Assembly (NCBI RefSeq): GCF_933775445.1
Contig: NC_065874.1
Location: 18,061,001 to 18,125,000 of the forward strand
Reading direction: 5' to 3'
Origin: Argentina anserina
Lineage: Eukaryota; Streptophyta; Magnoliopsida; Rosales; Rosaceae
Length of the DNA: 64,000 nt
Position numbers and translations under genes: made by a program. The notes beneath the pieces are model-generated. The model saw nothing but the letters and a program-made list of their open reading frames with translations, was not told the origin of the DNA and did no database searches. Positions 39,255-50,775 of this stretch are shown one piece after another. Every line of letters begins with the position of its first letter. Within the stretch, counting starts at the first letter, position 1.

Positions 39255-40782
39255 TAGGGGTGGCACTTCCGAACCGGAAAACCGAAAACCGAGCCGAAAA
39301 AAACAGAACCTAAGCCGAAAAAAACCGAATCGAATACAAACCGAACTGAAATTTAGAAAACCGAATCGAACCGAATCAATCCGTTTGGTTTCCGGTTTGG
39401 GCACATAAGAAACCGAACCGAACCGAAAAATCGAACTATTCATAAAACAATGTAGTTTTACGTTTATCTTACCGAATATTTGATTTGATTAATGTGACTT
39501 TAGGTTTATATCATATATAATTATATGTTTCTCTTTTGTAGCGTTATATATGTATATATAATCATCTATGTATATATATGTATGCCCATATATGTATGCC
39601 CATATATATAATTACTAAATCCGCCACAATATGAAGCAACTATATGAAAGAAACTTCTCAGGATCGATCGACACCAGTCGATATGATTGATATATATATT
39701 TAGTGACCCTGCAATTCGGACCTCATTTAACAGTCGGAATTTCCGGTAAACCGAAAACAACACTAATATGTCATAAAGGAAGACAAATTACTAAAATACG
39801 AACACCGAAAGCCATTTGCATATCTGAAATCATCTAATTTTTGTCACGAATTGTGTGCGGTCACACCAAGGAAACCCATTTGGCAAAGCCTCGGTCAATG
39901 AGGATTTTATTATGTCAAAACCCCTATTTTTTTAGTTGACAGTTGGTACGAACAGTCAAACCATGTCTACAACGGACAACATTTTTACGGGGTCCTTAAA
40001 TATATATACCGATCACATCTGCTTGTGTCGATCGACCATATTTCGAACTAGAGTTGGCGATCGCCTAAGTGTCAACTAATGTATCATAACCTTTATATTA
40101 GGTTTAAAATAAAACTATCACATTATGAAGCAACTATATGAAGGAAACTTCTCGGAATTGATCGACACCATCCGATGTGATCAGTATATAGATTTAGAGA
40201 TCATTTTAAAATTTCATCCAATTCGCCTTAAGGGAGACCCATTACCAAGATGCGAATGCGGAAAGCTGTGCACTTAATTTTTGTCATCGATCGTGCGTGG
40301 TCGCAACGAGAAAACTCATTTGGCAAAACCCCGGTCAATGAGGTTTTATTATGTGAAAACACCTCTTTTATGGTTGACCGTTGGTACGGACGGTCAAACC
40401 ATGTTAAAAAAGGATAATTTTTTTACATGGTACCTAAATATATATATCGATCACATCTATTGGTGTCGATCGACAATATTTTGAAACTAGAATTTATTTG
40501 TGACTTTTTTAAAGAATGTTTTATAATAATTCTTTTATTGTTTAAAACCCTTAAATTAGACTATCATATTTTTTTCATATACAAGCCCGCAAGGCCCGTT
40601 GACGAGCCCTAGATTTAGTCCGGTTTTTTAAAAAAAAACCGAACCGAACCTAAACAACTGAATTGATCGGTTCAGTTTTCAGTTTAGTCTATTAGAGAAC
40701 CGCGAACCGAACCGAACCAAATTTCAGTTCAATTTTCAGTTTAAGCCCAAAACTGAACCGTTTGGACCAAATTCCACCCCTA
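39255..40782. mobile_element. hAT-like element inserted in a coding exon
   Basis: Ends are TAGGGGTGGCACTT and the reverse complement TAGGGGTGGAATT, followed by CGGTT/AACCG-rich subterminal DNA on both sides. Flanking octamers CTGTGGAC and ATGAGCAG match at only 4 of 8 positions. The host exon reads VTVPA before it and MHLAVGKGSG after it. Inside, a segment of about 400 bp is tandemly duplicated with a ~490-bp offset (39620-40050 and 40115-40500), sharing TATGAAGCAACTATATGAA and TTTGGCAAA...CGGTCAATGAGG. No transposase frame. Confidence 0.82.
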
Positions 40783-42310
40783 ATGAGCAGGCACTGTAAC
40801 TGAAAGTGGAGAAACTGGAATCATATCAACCTTTCCAACCTACTTCAGAAATAAGAATAATTTACAACAAACGTTATGAGATTAAAAATGGAAAGTCAAT
40901 TACCCAAAAAGGAAGAAGAAAAACAAGGAGAGAAAGAAGAAGAACCCACCTCCTTTAACAAGGAAAAGGACGTGCTATTGGGTTCTGATGACTTAAGTAG
41001 TTGTTCATAATATGTATCTTCACACTGAAAAGATAATGGCCAACAACATTAATACAAGAATACAAACGAACTAAAACTAAAGAATCAAAAGAAACCCAGA
41101 ATAAAATCCGAAACAGGTGTATACGAAATTCTATCATCCATTGATACCAGACTACTCAGTGGCAGTAACCGGTTCAAATGACAAATAGCAAAAGTAACTT
41201 GATAATAAATGGTGAACAGGTAATTTTAATTGGCATTACTCTCGACACCATCCAAAGAAGTTTGCTTATGTAAGCATGACTAGCATCCTTATGATTGCAA
41301 GGAGGACCTAACTGACCTTCCATTATAACTCGCTGTAGCCAATAGAAGTTGAGGGTTTGACGAATCAGAATCAAGCAATGCCCAACTAATTGCTGTGATC
41401 CATGAATTGTGTGCCTGAATGATTTTAATGAGCGTCAGCGTAGTTGGCTCCCTGCTTTGGTCAACAGAATAATACTCTGTTACAGAAATTCTCCACATAG
41501 AAACTTGACCAGACTTCCCTCCTACTGCAAGTAAAGACAGGGATGAACCATGTTGAGGACTCGAACTGATCTTTGCACGTGATTGCCGTATTGGCGACCC
41601 GGCAACTACAATTGATGATAGCATCGCAATGCGAATAGCATATTGATCCACAGTTATACAAGGTTGAGTAGAGTTTTCTGGCGTCTTCTTTAACGATTTT
41701 ACTTTAGCTTTTGATGATGGAATAATCTGATTTGAATTCCTTCCATCCATCTGGTCGGAATCACTGTCAATATCCTGGAATTCCCAATTTTGTGTGTGGA
41801 GAATCTAGAGGCAAAATAAATGGTCGAATCAAGGTGGCAACTACATGAAGTGTAGATAATTTTATATGGGAGAGTGTATACGATGGAAACATACCGTATG
41901 CAGTTCTTGTCCATAGATTTTGGAATACGGATTATTAGAGCTGGCATAAGCATCAGTTATTACCCTCAAGTTTTTAAATACACTCATTCTAGCAGAGTTG
42001 AAGCAATGCCAAGAAAACCATAACTATAAGATTTTTTCAAGTGGATGTTTTCAAAAACCTATTTACCTTTTGCAAGACTTGTTTGTTGTTCGTCGCTTAC
42101 TCTCCTTTGTATTGACAGACTGCAAACCCGGCCTGCTCTATTTCCCGGTTCTAATATGAGAATTAAGAAAGACGGTCAGTTATTGCAACATAAACAGAAG
42201 AGTTGACTTCAGCTGAGATTACTTGCATCACATTGTACCAACCAGCTATTCGCTGCCTCCCCAAAACTAACACTCACAAGATAATCATAAATCTTGGCCG
42301 ATCAATCCGC

Positions 42311-42839
42311 AACCTAAAAAACAAGGGATTCTTATAAAAAAAATCACATTTCATACATACATGAAATTAGAAAAAAGTCAAGTAAGATTTCAAAATTAGA
42401 AAAAAGTCATATTCCTAAATCTCTTATAACGTTGCCACTAAAGTTGGAAGTATTTATAAGAATGCCACTATGGCTATCTCTCAGCCTGAAAACAACAATC
42501 CATCTTTGAAACAAAATCGCATCTACGCTTGTAGATGCCTCACTAAGGAGGTGCGGGGTTCATCGGCGCAGGGTGAATGCATGAGTTTGTCGGAGGTTCA
42601 GTGGAGGCACCAGATCGTCGGCGTAGGGTGGAGTCCTAGTTTGTAGACTCAGTGGAGGTGCGGGGTAGAGGCACGGGGTGGAGGTGCAGGGTTGAGACGC
42701 GAGATTGAGTCGTGATTCGACAGTGGAGGTGCAGGTTCACTACACTCATTAGGGGAAGATGCACATATGTTTTTTTTAGAAAATTGTTGTCACACTTACA
42801 TTACCTGTCACACTATCTATCACACTACTAGTCACACTA
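42311..42839. other. Truncation junction and repeat DNA
   Basis: 42330-42430 is the dispersed repeat also found at 24660. 42530-42740 is GC-richer DNA with repeated GTGGAGGTGC words. 42788-42839 is a short inverted-orientation patch of the 12-bp repeat that also lies beyond the solo LTR. Confidence 0.5.
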
Positions 42840-45481
42840 TGTAATATTCCAGAAATTTATAATTATTTTCTAATTATTGTTCAGAGATATTTAAATTGGT
42901 GGTGATCCGATTATATAGTACGAGGGAGAAAACGAAAGTGGTCGAGCGATTTATACTCAGAAACGTTACCGTGACGGGTCAAGAGTTAACTTTTTATCCG
43001 TTAGAAATCTCAGAAAACTTCATTCATGAAAGTCGTAGAGTTCGTCAATACGAATTTGTGAACATGCGGTACGCCTAAATTGGACTGTATGAAGAAGTTA
43101 CGAATAAAAATGTATTTAGGCTTTTTAGAAAATAGTATAAATAGGGGAATTAAAGAGAAAAATGGGGAGAAAAACCAGAAATTTGGATCGGGCACTGTTC
43201 ATGGATACTGTTCACCGAAAACCCAGATTTTTCCTCCCGAGCGGCCGAATTTGCGTCGCCGGATCTCCGCCGCCCGGCCGCCATAGATCGGCGCATCGGT
43301 CTAATTTGAAAGGTTGCTGCGTCCCCTGTCGCTTGGTGGCAGCGCCACCCGCCATCTCACCGCTGTTTGGGAGCGGTGAATCCCGGAAGTTCCCCGAAAT
43401 TGCACAGTTTCGCCGAATTTCACCTCGCCGGAACTCCCTCCTCTCGCCACCAATCGGTGAAATTCTTGTCCCATTTTGAAGGTCTCGTTTTGTGTTAGGA
43501 GAATCGAAGAAAAGAAATCCTAGGGTTTAAATTGGTGCTTTTCCGTTTTTATTAAATTGAACTGTTTAGGCTTCGATTTAGACTTTGGTGTGAACTAGAA
43601 AGTTGTTGGAACTGTTGTTTAGATTGTGGTGGTAAATTTTGGTGATCATCGGTGGTCACCGGAACGTGGCGGTGCATGAAAAGTGTTTCATGAACAATGA
43701 TTTTGGGAATAGTGTTTCATAAACAGTGTTTTGTGAAAACAATGTTTTGTTAACAATGTTCAGCTATATTAAATTGCCACATGAGATTTCACGTATCGTT
43801 TTCTAAGCACTTTATCATGCTATTAGGTGATCGACGAAACGAGTGAGGGAATCGCTCTCGGTGTCGTGGAAGTTGCACGCAGGAAGTAAGGTGAGTAAAC
43901 TTCACAATGATCATCATGATCATAGTACTGTTATAATTATTGAATTTAGTTTGAGTTGTTAACAAAGTCATTGTATCACTAGCTTATAAAAATTGTTCTA
44001 AAAATATGTTTTGGTTTAAATTACGTGAACTTGATCATCTATGGTTCATGGATAAGTGAAACGCTATTTTAATAAATGATTAAAAATGTTTTAGTAATTA
44101 TGGACTATGGTGAATGTGACTAAATCTCATTATGACAAGTCTACCCTTGACGGTGACTCATATTTACGATTTCTTAAAAAAGAGCGAACTGTGACATCTA
44201 TATAATTTAGTGGGTCGTGTATGTGTACAAAAATGGTAAATATGATACATATATATGAGTTGCTATATTATATAATGTTATGGTTCTTATTTCAAAATGA
44301 GATTATATTATGGTGACGATATTTATATTGTTGTACAAGAGCCACTTGGTTGTAGTACATAAACATGTGTTGATTGTTATATTGTACGTGGTTTTAACAT
44401 TTAGTCTTGTTAAAACGTTTTTTGGTCTTCGGACGTTGTTGGCAGTAATCGGAACCAAGCCTTGACCGGGTGTCAGTTACAATCACTTAGAGCTCTAGTC
44501 AGTCTGCCGGTGTATTGCATGAGGGGTAACAGATGGGTTGTCTAGGTCTCATGAGTACCCATATTTTTGAGTGATATTGGGTAACATATAGGCTGCCCAG
44601 TGTCTTCGGTGTACTGCATGAGGGATAACAGATGGGTACCTGGGTCTCATGAGTACCCATATTTTAAATGATTTTGGGTAACCAGATGGTTTGCATAGTG
44701 ACTGTCGGTGTACTGCATGTAAGGTAACAGATGGGTTGCCTGGGTCTCATGAGTACCCATGTTTTTGAGTGATATTGGGTAACATATGGGCTGCCCAGTG
44801 TCTGTCGGTGTGTACTGCATGAGGGGTAATAGATGAGTACCTGGGTCTCATGTGTACCCATGTTTTAAATGATTTTGGGTAACCAGATGGGTTGCCTAGT
44901 GCCTTTCGGTGTACTATAGGAGGGGTAACAGATGAGTTTTTGGTGGTCTCATGAGTATCCATGTTTTTAAAATGATTTTGGGTAACAAATGGGTTGCCTA
45001 GTGTCTCATGATTACACATATTTTTAAATGATATTGGGTAACAGATGTGTTGCCAGTGTCACATGAGTACGTTTGTCTTTAAATGTTATTTGTCATATTT
45101 CCTTTATATGCGATGTATGTTATACTGTTGGTTTACTCATACAGGCTGAAAAACTTACCGGGTTTGTGTTTACAATCCTGGTGCACCAATTCGATGGTGT
45201 AGGAGATAATTCTGCATGTGGGGATTAGCAGATTCAGATGGCTTACTCTGAAGATTTTTTTCTTCTGTTTGTAGTGAGGATTGAGTGAATTTTACATTTC
45301 CATTGGTTATAATACTGAGGTATAAACTGTTTATGTATTATTCAAGTTGACTGAGTCGTGTTATGGACTCAGTTTCGATACACTGTTATTATAAGATGAT
45401 TTCAATATATTTGAGATTGTTTTAGTGTTTTCATGCCTTCGAGTTCGAATTTTTATCATTCGAAATTTTGGGGTTGTGACA
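42840..45481 (+). mobile_element. Solo LTR (2.64 kb) with 5-bp target duplication CACTA
   Basis: Begins TGTAATATTCCAG and ends GGGGTTGTGACA, flanked on both sides by CACTA (42835-42839 and 45482-45486). No internal retrotransposon region is present, so it is a solo LTR left by LTR-LTR recombination. It shares blocks with the LTRs at 54.7 and 61.1 kb in opposite orientation, for example CCGGGTTTGTGTTTACAATC, the segment around CACCAATTCGATGGTGTAGG, and GAGGGGTAACAG. Confidence 0.92.
44480..45070. repeat. About 100-bp tandem repeat inside the solo LTR
   Basis: Five to six units each containing a variant of GGTGTACTGCATGAGGGGTA, ACAGATGGGTTGCC and TGAGTACCCAT. The related full-length LTRs have only one or two such units. 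Confidence 0.85.
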
Positions 45482-46131
45482 CACTAACTTTCTGATTTGA
45501 CAGGTAGTGTGATAACTAGTGTGACATGTAGTGTGATAACAAGTGTGATATCATATGTGATAGGTAGTGTGACAGGTAATGTGACTGGGGGTTTGACATC
45601 ACATTAATATCGATATTTGGATCGTATGAGTTGATTTGAGAAGCTCAAAATGACATAATAGTAAACAAAAGTTCGTTATTTCTAGTTATTATTCTTCTTC
45701 TTCTTCTTCTTCTTCTTATTCTTCTTCATTTTGTCACAACAAAGTCACATAAAATGGTATGATAGTGAGTGTTACAGCTGTTGTGATAAGTAGTGTGACA
45801 GGGGGTGTGACAGTTAGTGTGATAGGTAGTGTGACAACGAGTGTGATAGGTAGTGTGACAGCGGGTGTGACAACATGTGTGATAGTGAGTGTGATAGTTA
45901 GTGTGATAGGTTGTGTGACAGTAAGTGTGATAAGTAGTGTGCAGCGGGTGTGATAGGCAGTGTGATAACATGTGTGATAGGTAGTGCGACGGCGGGTGTG
46001 ACAAAGGGTGTGACAACATGTGTGACAACAAGTTTGACATGGGGTGTGATAGGAGGTGTGACAGATGTGATAACATGTGTGGTAGTTAGTGTGATAGTAA
46101 GTGTGACAACTGCTGTAATAGGGAGTGTGAC
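45482..46131. repeat. 12-bp minisatellite, consensus GTGTGAYARNNR
   Basis: More than thirty units such as GTGTGATAGGTA, GTGTGACAGCGG and GTGTGACAACAT, densest at 45765-46131, interrupted by a TTC run at about 45698-45728. Because 12 is a multiple of 3 and the unit avoids stops, it opens frames on both strands coding tetrapeptide repeats (V-I-G-S, V-T-T-S); these are not genes. A short patch in the opposite orientation lies at 42788-42839, before the solo LTR. Confidence 0.92.
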
Positions 46132-46584
46132 ATGCCGAGATGAATATTTTAAATATGCAAAATTATGTTAAAATTCAAAGGAGAGTGGTATGAGTATGCT
46201 CAAAATGAAGAAAATAACTAGAATTAGGGAACATTGAGCTCCAGTTTCGCCGGAATTGTTTGTAGCACCATCAAAGACGACGGCAGCCCCGTGCGAAGGT
46301 TGCTACGCCTTGTACGACAGTTAGTTTAGAGTGAGTAGGGTATCAAATGAAAGATGAGAGATAGATCTTTTTAACGGTATCAACCACGCTCAAATCCATC
46401 ATCGAACAACAAAGTTATGACCTGAATAAGAAAAAGAAGGAAAAGGAAGAAGAAAAAGAGTGTAAGAAAGGGTAAAATAGTTCGGAAAATAAAAAAAAAA
46501 GACTATTTTCTAATTTTGTTTAAACCTTATTGATTATTTTATAATTTCAATTAAAATGATATGATTTTTTTTCTAATGGGAAAA
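46132..46584. other. Non-coding DNA
   Basis: Purine-rich stretch at 46430-46500 and AT-rich sequence; no gene recognised. Confidence 0.5.
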
Positions 46585-47300
46585 TTGAGCTTGTATTCAT
46601 ACCTCTTAAAATGACACTTGGATCTCAATCTTTTTCCTATAAAGTTTTGACTTAGTCGATGCATATGAAATTACCAAAAAAGATATAACAATAAAAATAA
46701 AAGAAGAGAAATAATTCCTTACTTATTTATTATAAAATACAAATATAGATAATTATCCTTTATATTTATTGCTAGACAATCCAAAATGGGATATCAAATT
46801 GCATTAAATGTTTTAATTGATTACATTCTTTTTTAATAAACATCATTAGTAAAATAATTAATGTAGTTGATAAAAATCAAATTGAATGTGGACGATTTAA
46901 TGTATAAACTATATACTATATAGAATTTCTCATAAACTTCGATTTGAGTAAAAAAAAAATAAAACTCGTTCATTAAAAGTTAGAATATTTCATATACGTT
47001 GATGAACAAAACTCGTTAATTAGAGGTTAAAATATTTCATATACGTTAATGTTACTATCAATGAATGAAAAATATAATTTACCAATTTATTATGAATTTA
47101 GAAAACGAGTGGAAGAGTTATCGAATTAATTCGAGAAGATAATTTGTATGATTATTATGCATTTTTCGAGTTATATATAATAAATGAATTTGAAATAGAG
47201 TAGAAAAAAGGGATAGTAGTATGATTTGATATATCAAATTAGATAATTAGTATTTAAGAGGTATAAATACCGTTTTTAGAGGTATGAATAGAAGGTTCAA
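46585..47300. mobile_element. MITE-like element with inverted ends
   Basis: The left end TTGAGCTTGTATTCATACC and the reverse complement of the right end, TTGAACCTTCTATTCATACC, are inverted repeats of about 27 bp. Flanks TGGGAAAAT and TAGAAAAAT (7 of 9 identical, overlapping the end by one base) are compatible with a 9-bp Mutator-type duplication. AT-rich, non-coding. Confidence 0.6.
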
Positions 47301-47902
47301 TAGAAAAATAAATAGTGACATTTTTCAAACTTATGATATGAGATTGCACTTTTTTCTAATTTGACCAAAAAACAATTCATCAGCAAAGTCATGCTGCATT
47401 TTAACACCACAAAACCACAAAAACAGTTCAACTAATGTTACATAACCACTGTATTTTTTTTATATAAAAGCTTATGCAAGTAATGCAACTTATTTAAACT
47501 TGCCACAATTCCATTCACCCTTTCTCATCATTAAAACACAAATTAATAGTCAGAGAGTGAAATACTAGTTGTTCAAGACTAGATTGAATGAAGTTTAATG
47601 TTAAAAACACCAGATTAACCAGAAACATGAATGAGAGTAACTATATTACCAGAGACTAAATCTTTTTGCAACTTATATAAACTAGCAAATTAATATAGAG
47701 AATAAAACATAATTAACAACCAAAACCATATTGATCCATATTCCAACTTGAAAAAATTAAGCTATATATGTTGTTGTTGATAAAGAAGTCGAATAGAAAT
47801 TAAGTAGAGCAATCTCAGAACTCCGTTCATATATAGATTCTTCTAGAATTTGAAAAAAAAGCAATAGACGAGAAAAAATCTATTCTTATAAAAAACTAAG
47901 TA
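47301..47902. other. AT-rich non-coding DNA
   Basis: No ORF, RNA gene or repeat boundary recognised. Confidence 0.5.
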
Positions 47903-49184
47903 TGTTTGGCGCAGCTGTGATTTATAAAAAAGCTGACTTATACTTATTTCTGAATATACATTGCTGATAAGTAAAATAACTAAGTGTTTAGTAAACTGAC
48001 TTTTTATAAGTGACTTTTAATGACATATGTTGTGTCAAAGTATCTAGTAAACCCAAACTGACTTATATTATATTCGTGAAATGACCAATTTGAACATCAA
48101 ATAATTTTATGTCTTATTAACTTCCTATATACAAATCCCAGAACGTTAATCAATCCAAGTAGAAGAAATCATAGACAAACAAATACAGTGAATATGAACA
48201 TATTAGTAAAAGGATTCACCTCCTTGAAATGTTTGGGAAAAGCTCAATTAACCTAAATACAAGAAGGATTCATTCTCAAACCATTATTAGAAACCCACTG
48301 TAAAACAGCTGGACAATCTGCAAATTTCTCAAACATGAAAATTTCTACAGGTTCCACAAGACTGTTTAACAAATGCAAACTGAATAATCAATTTCACCAC
48401 TCAGTTGCAATTATGTATACTTCCAATCCAAAGGAAACCTGTCAGATTCCAGTTCTTAAGGTCAGTATGCAAGATTTAAGTAAAAATTCCTATTGTATAT
48501 CAATCAGCAGTCATAATTAGGCATTAGAATTTAGAACCCACAAACTGGTTTCATTCAATTGGAGAACACATTCAATACAAATCTACCAATTAATACAAAA
48601 TAATTAGAGGCTTAGAGCAATTGATCAGATGGCGGAGACCCAATAATGTTAGCTCTGTCTTATTACATTCATATCATCCAAAATCAAACAATATTAGTAG
48701 AAAGGAGTCATAATTAGCATATTTTAACATTTGCAGAAAGCTTTAGGATACAAGGACATCCAGAGAAATTAACTGAGATGAAAAAAGGAAAGGATGTTGT
48801 TGGGTGTACATATGAAATCATAATCATAAACAACTCGTAACCCAATCTGGGTGGCCTTCATGATGAAGATGGCACCACCATGAAGGAACGACGTCGGTGG
48901 AGAAGACACCAAATTGAAGAGGAGAAGTCTCTTTGACTTCGAGGTAGACGTGTAATTTCTAAGCTTTCATGAGGGCACCAAACGTCATTACGAATATATC
49001 ATTTAATCACAATCATCTCTGTGATTCTATCGACTTACTTGTTTTGAAAAGGAAGTCATTGCTAACTTCTACTTATAGCTCGAAAACAGTCTTGGCTTAT
49101 AAAAAAAGTACATTTTTATGTGTTTACGAAACACTCATATCACCTTAACTTATAAGAAAAGCAGCATATAAACTGCACCAAACG
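47903..49184. mobile_element. Transposon with inverted GTTTGGCGCAG ends
   Basis: The left end GTTTGGCGCAGCTG is mirrored by the right end, whose reverse complement reads GTTTGGTGCAGTT; both are followed by diverged CTTATAA-rich sequence in inverted orientation. About 1.28 kb, no transposase. Target duplication not identified; plants carry hAT and PIF elements with similar ends. Confidence 0.5.
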
Positions 49185-49850
49185 CGCACAGAAAGCTCTA
49201 GGGTTTAAGTTGAAAAAACACGGAGCTGATTGATGATATTTTGATAATGACACTGGGTACCCTTGAAAGCATCAGAAAATTACACGACGGTAATAAAAGG
49301 AGACGCCAAGCTTCACTCTGCTCTGGTCGACGTCGGCCTCCATCTCTGCTCTCTCCCTGGACCGACCATACAACTGTAAGCCCCTACACCGCCAAATATC
49401 GATTCCTAGTTGAATCAGATTGCAATGTTTATTCCATCTCCTTAGTTATGTTGTTGATTATAGTAATTTCTCGTTAAAATTTCATCATACTTGTTGGGTT
49501 TGATAAATTTTGATTATAGAATCTTGTTGGATTGCTGTCGGGTTATTAGATTATAGGGTTGAGACTTTGAGCGGAATTGCACAAGATTTGAAATTAATCA
49601 AAAACCGGAGCTATACTCTTTATTCTGTTTAGTTGCAGTTTAAGCCAAACACAGAAGTAATATCTTGTTTCATCCATCGAGTTTCTGGAAATGATTGTCC
49701 TCGTGTTTGGCCATGGGTTCTTGACAAAGGTATTGAAACTCATTATATTATACTTTTGAATGTGACTACAACTGTAACTCATTTGTTTAATGAATCTCTT
49801 TAATAGCAATTAAAATTGAAAATCACCTTTTAACATGTGATGCACGGATA
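49185..49850. other. Possible orphan 5' gene end
   Basis: 49200-49380 has a plant leader-like look (CTAGGGTTTAAG, then GC-richer sequence ending at a good GT donor near 49377, AACTGTAAGCC), followed by AT-rich intron-like DNA. No protein family is recognisable, so it is not called as a gene. Confidence 0.25.
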
Positions 49851-49852
49851 TG

Positions 49853-50312
49853 TGGGAAAAATTAAATGTCCGTATCAGATACAGGTACGGTATGAATACG
49901 TTATATTTACATATCTTTAGCTGAAAATACGCACCCACAATATGTACTATATAGTCAACTCACCAGATACGGTCAAAATACATTTCGGATACGTTTTAGG
50001 GTATAATTGTCATTGCCACGTTAACTACTAATTACAATTAGGTGGAGTCTAATAGCCCATTCCATTGTTGTATCTTCTATTTTGATTGAACTTATTAAGT
50101 ATTTAATTCATAAACTTATGTTTATTATAAAATTGATGGAATTTAGGTGTTTTAATTGCTTGTTTGATCAAATTTTAGAATTTTTATATATAATATATAT
50201 ATATTAAATATTATTTTACAAAACGTATCTAAAACACCATAGAAAAAACGTATCCCGTGTCATACCATATCCGTATCCCGTACCCGTACCCGCCTAGGAC
50301 ACGGCATAGTTG
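49853..50312. mobile_element. hAT-like MITE with GTATCCGTACC-type ends
   Basis: The left end (TGCACGGATATGTGGG, CCGTATCAGATACAGG) and right end (CCGTATCCCGTACCCGTACC, ACACGGCA) are imperfect inverted repeats around an AT-rich core. Exact borders and duplication not found. Confidence 0.5.
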
Positions 50313-50775
50313 CTAAACTGTAATGCGGCATTTGTTTTGGTTAGATATGCTCAGTCATTATCCTGTTCATCTAGATGTGTAACATGTCTGTGGATCCAAA
50401 TGAGACACCACCGATTTATTATAAGGTCTTGCTAGAAATTTATTGTAAATAGAATTTGAGTGAGGGGGAATGATTTGACTTATTAAAGGCGTATTAATAT
50501 GAACAGACTCATATGCCCAGTTCTGTTGACAATAACTAGTCAATTTTATAACTACATGTCTACATGCACTCTGATCAGTAGTGCATGATGTTCAAGAGTG
50601 ATTCATTAACAGAGTCTCTGTTGATAGGAGCACAAAGTGTGACGTTCTTAAAGTATATATGCCATATTCTTATGTTTTTTTACTTCTTATTTAGTTGTTT
50701 TAGGTTCATATTTGTCATTTCTATAATCTAGGTAGAGCTATTTCGAATTTAGATGATTTGATGATGAAATTGTGC
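50313..50775. other. Intergenic, nothing recognised
   Basis: AT-rich DNA without ORFs or clear repeats. Confidence 0.4.

Larger units (their letters stand above)
36382..42310 (-). pseudogene. TFIIIC-90/GTF3C4-like WD40 gene, decayed and transposon-interrupted
   Basis: Matches the plant WD40 protein typified by At3g49400 (TFIIIC subunit related). Recognisable exons from the 5' side: 42240-42305 (YDYLVSVSFGE), about 42073-42135 (TKESKRRTTNKS), 41895-41950 (NPYSKIYGQELHT), about 41330-41804 (ITVDQYAIRIAMLSS, LLAVGGKSGQVSMWRI), 40783-40845 and 39136-39254 (one exon split by a hAT element; MHLAVGKGSGLYEVW), 39006-39059 (VTSLAWAFDGRILYTCSQ), about 38675-38731, 38411-38457, 37350-38038 (FFWIGGQ, HVLIKWLSV) and 36382-36685 (zinc-binding CMCC end, SASPT stop). 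The first ~200 residues expected of the family are missing upstream of 42310. Frame breaks occur near 41320, 37770, 37715 and 37440, and a splice donor near 38675 is lost. The family functions in RNA polymerase III transcription initiation; this copy cannot. Confidence 0.88.

Noticed and set aside
44480..45070. Regular ~100-bp repeats that could suggest a CRISPR-like array
   Set aside because: The units are contiguous and diverged throughout with no unique spacers, and they lie inside a delimited plant solo LTR.
45726..46171. Frames with tetrapeptide repeats (V-I-G-S on plus, L-S-H-x on minus), resembling a repetitive secreted protein
   Set aside because: Both strands are open simply because the 12-bp DNA repeat has no stop codons; there is no conserved non-repeat domain.
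49241..49477. 78-codon frame after a leader-like sequence as an N-terminal MetRS exon
   Set aside because: No resemblance to the start of an organellar MetRS and no frame continuity with the exons at 52.6 kb.
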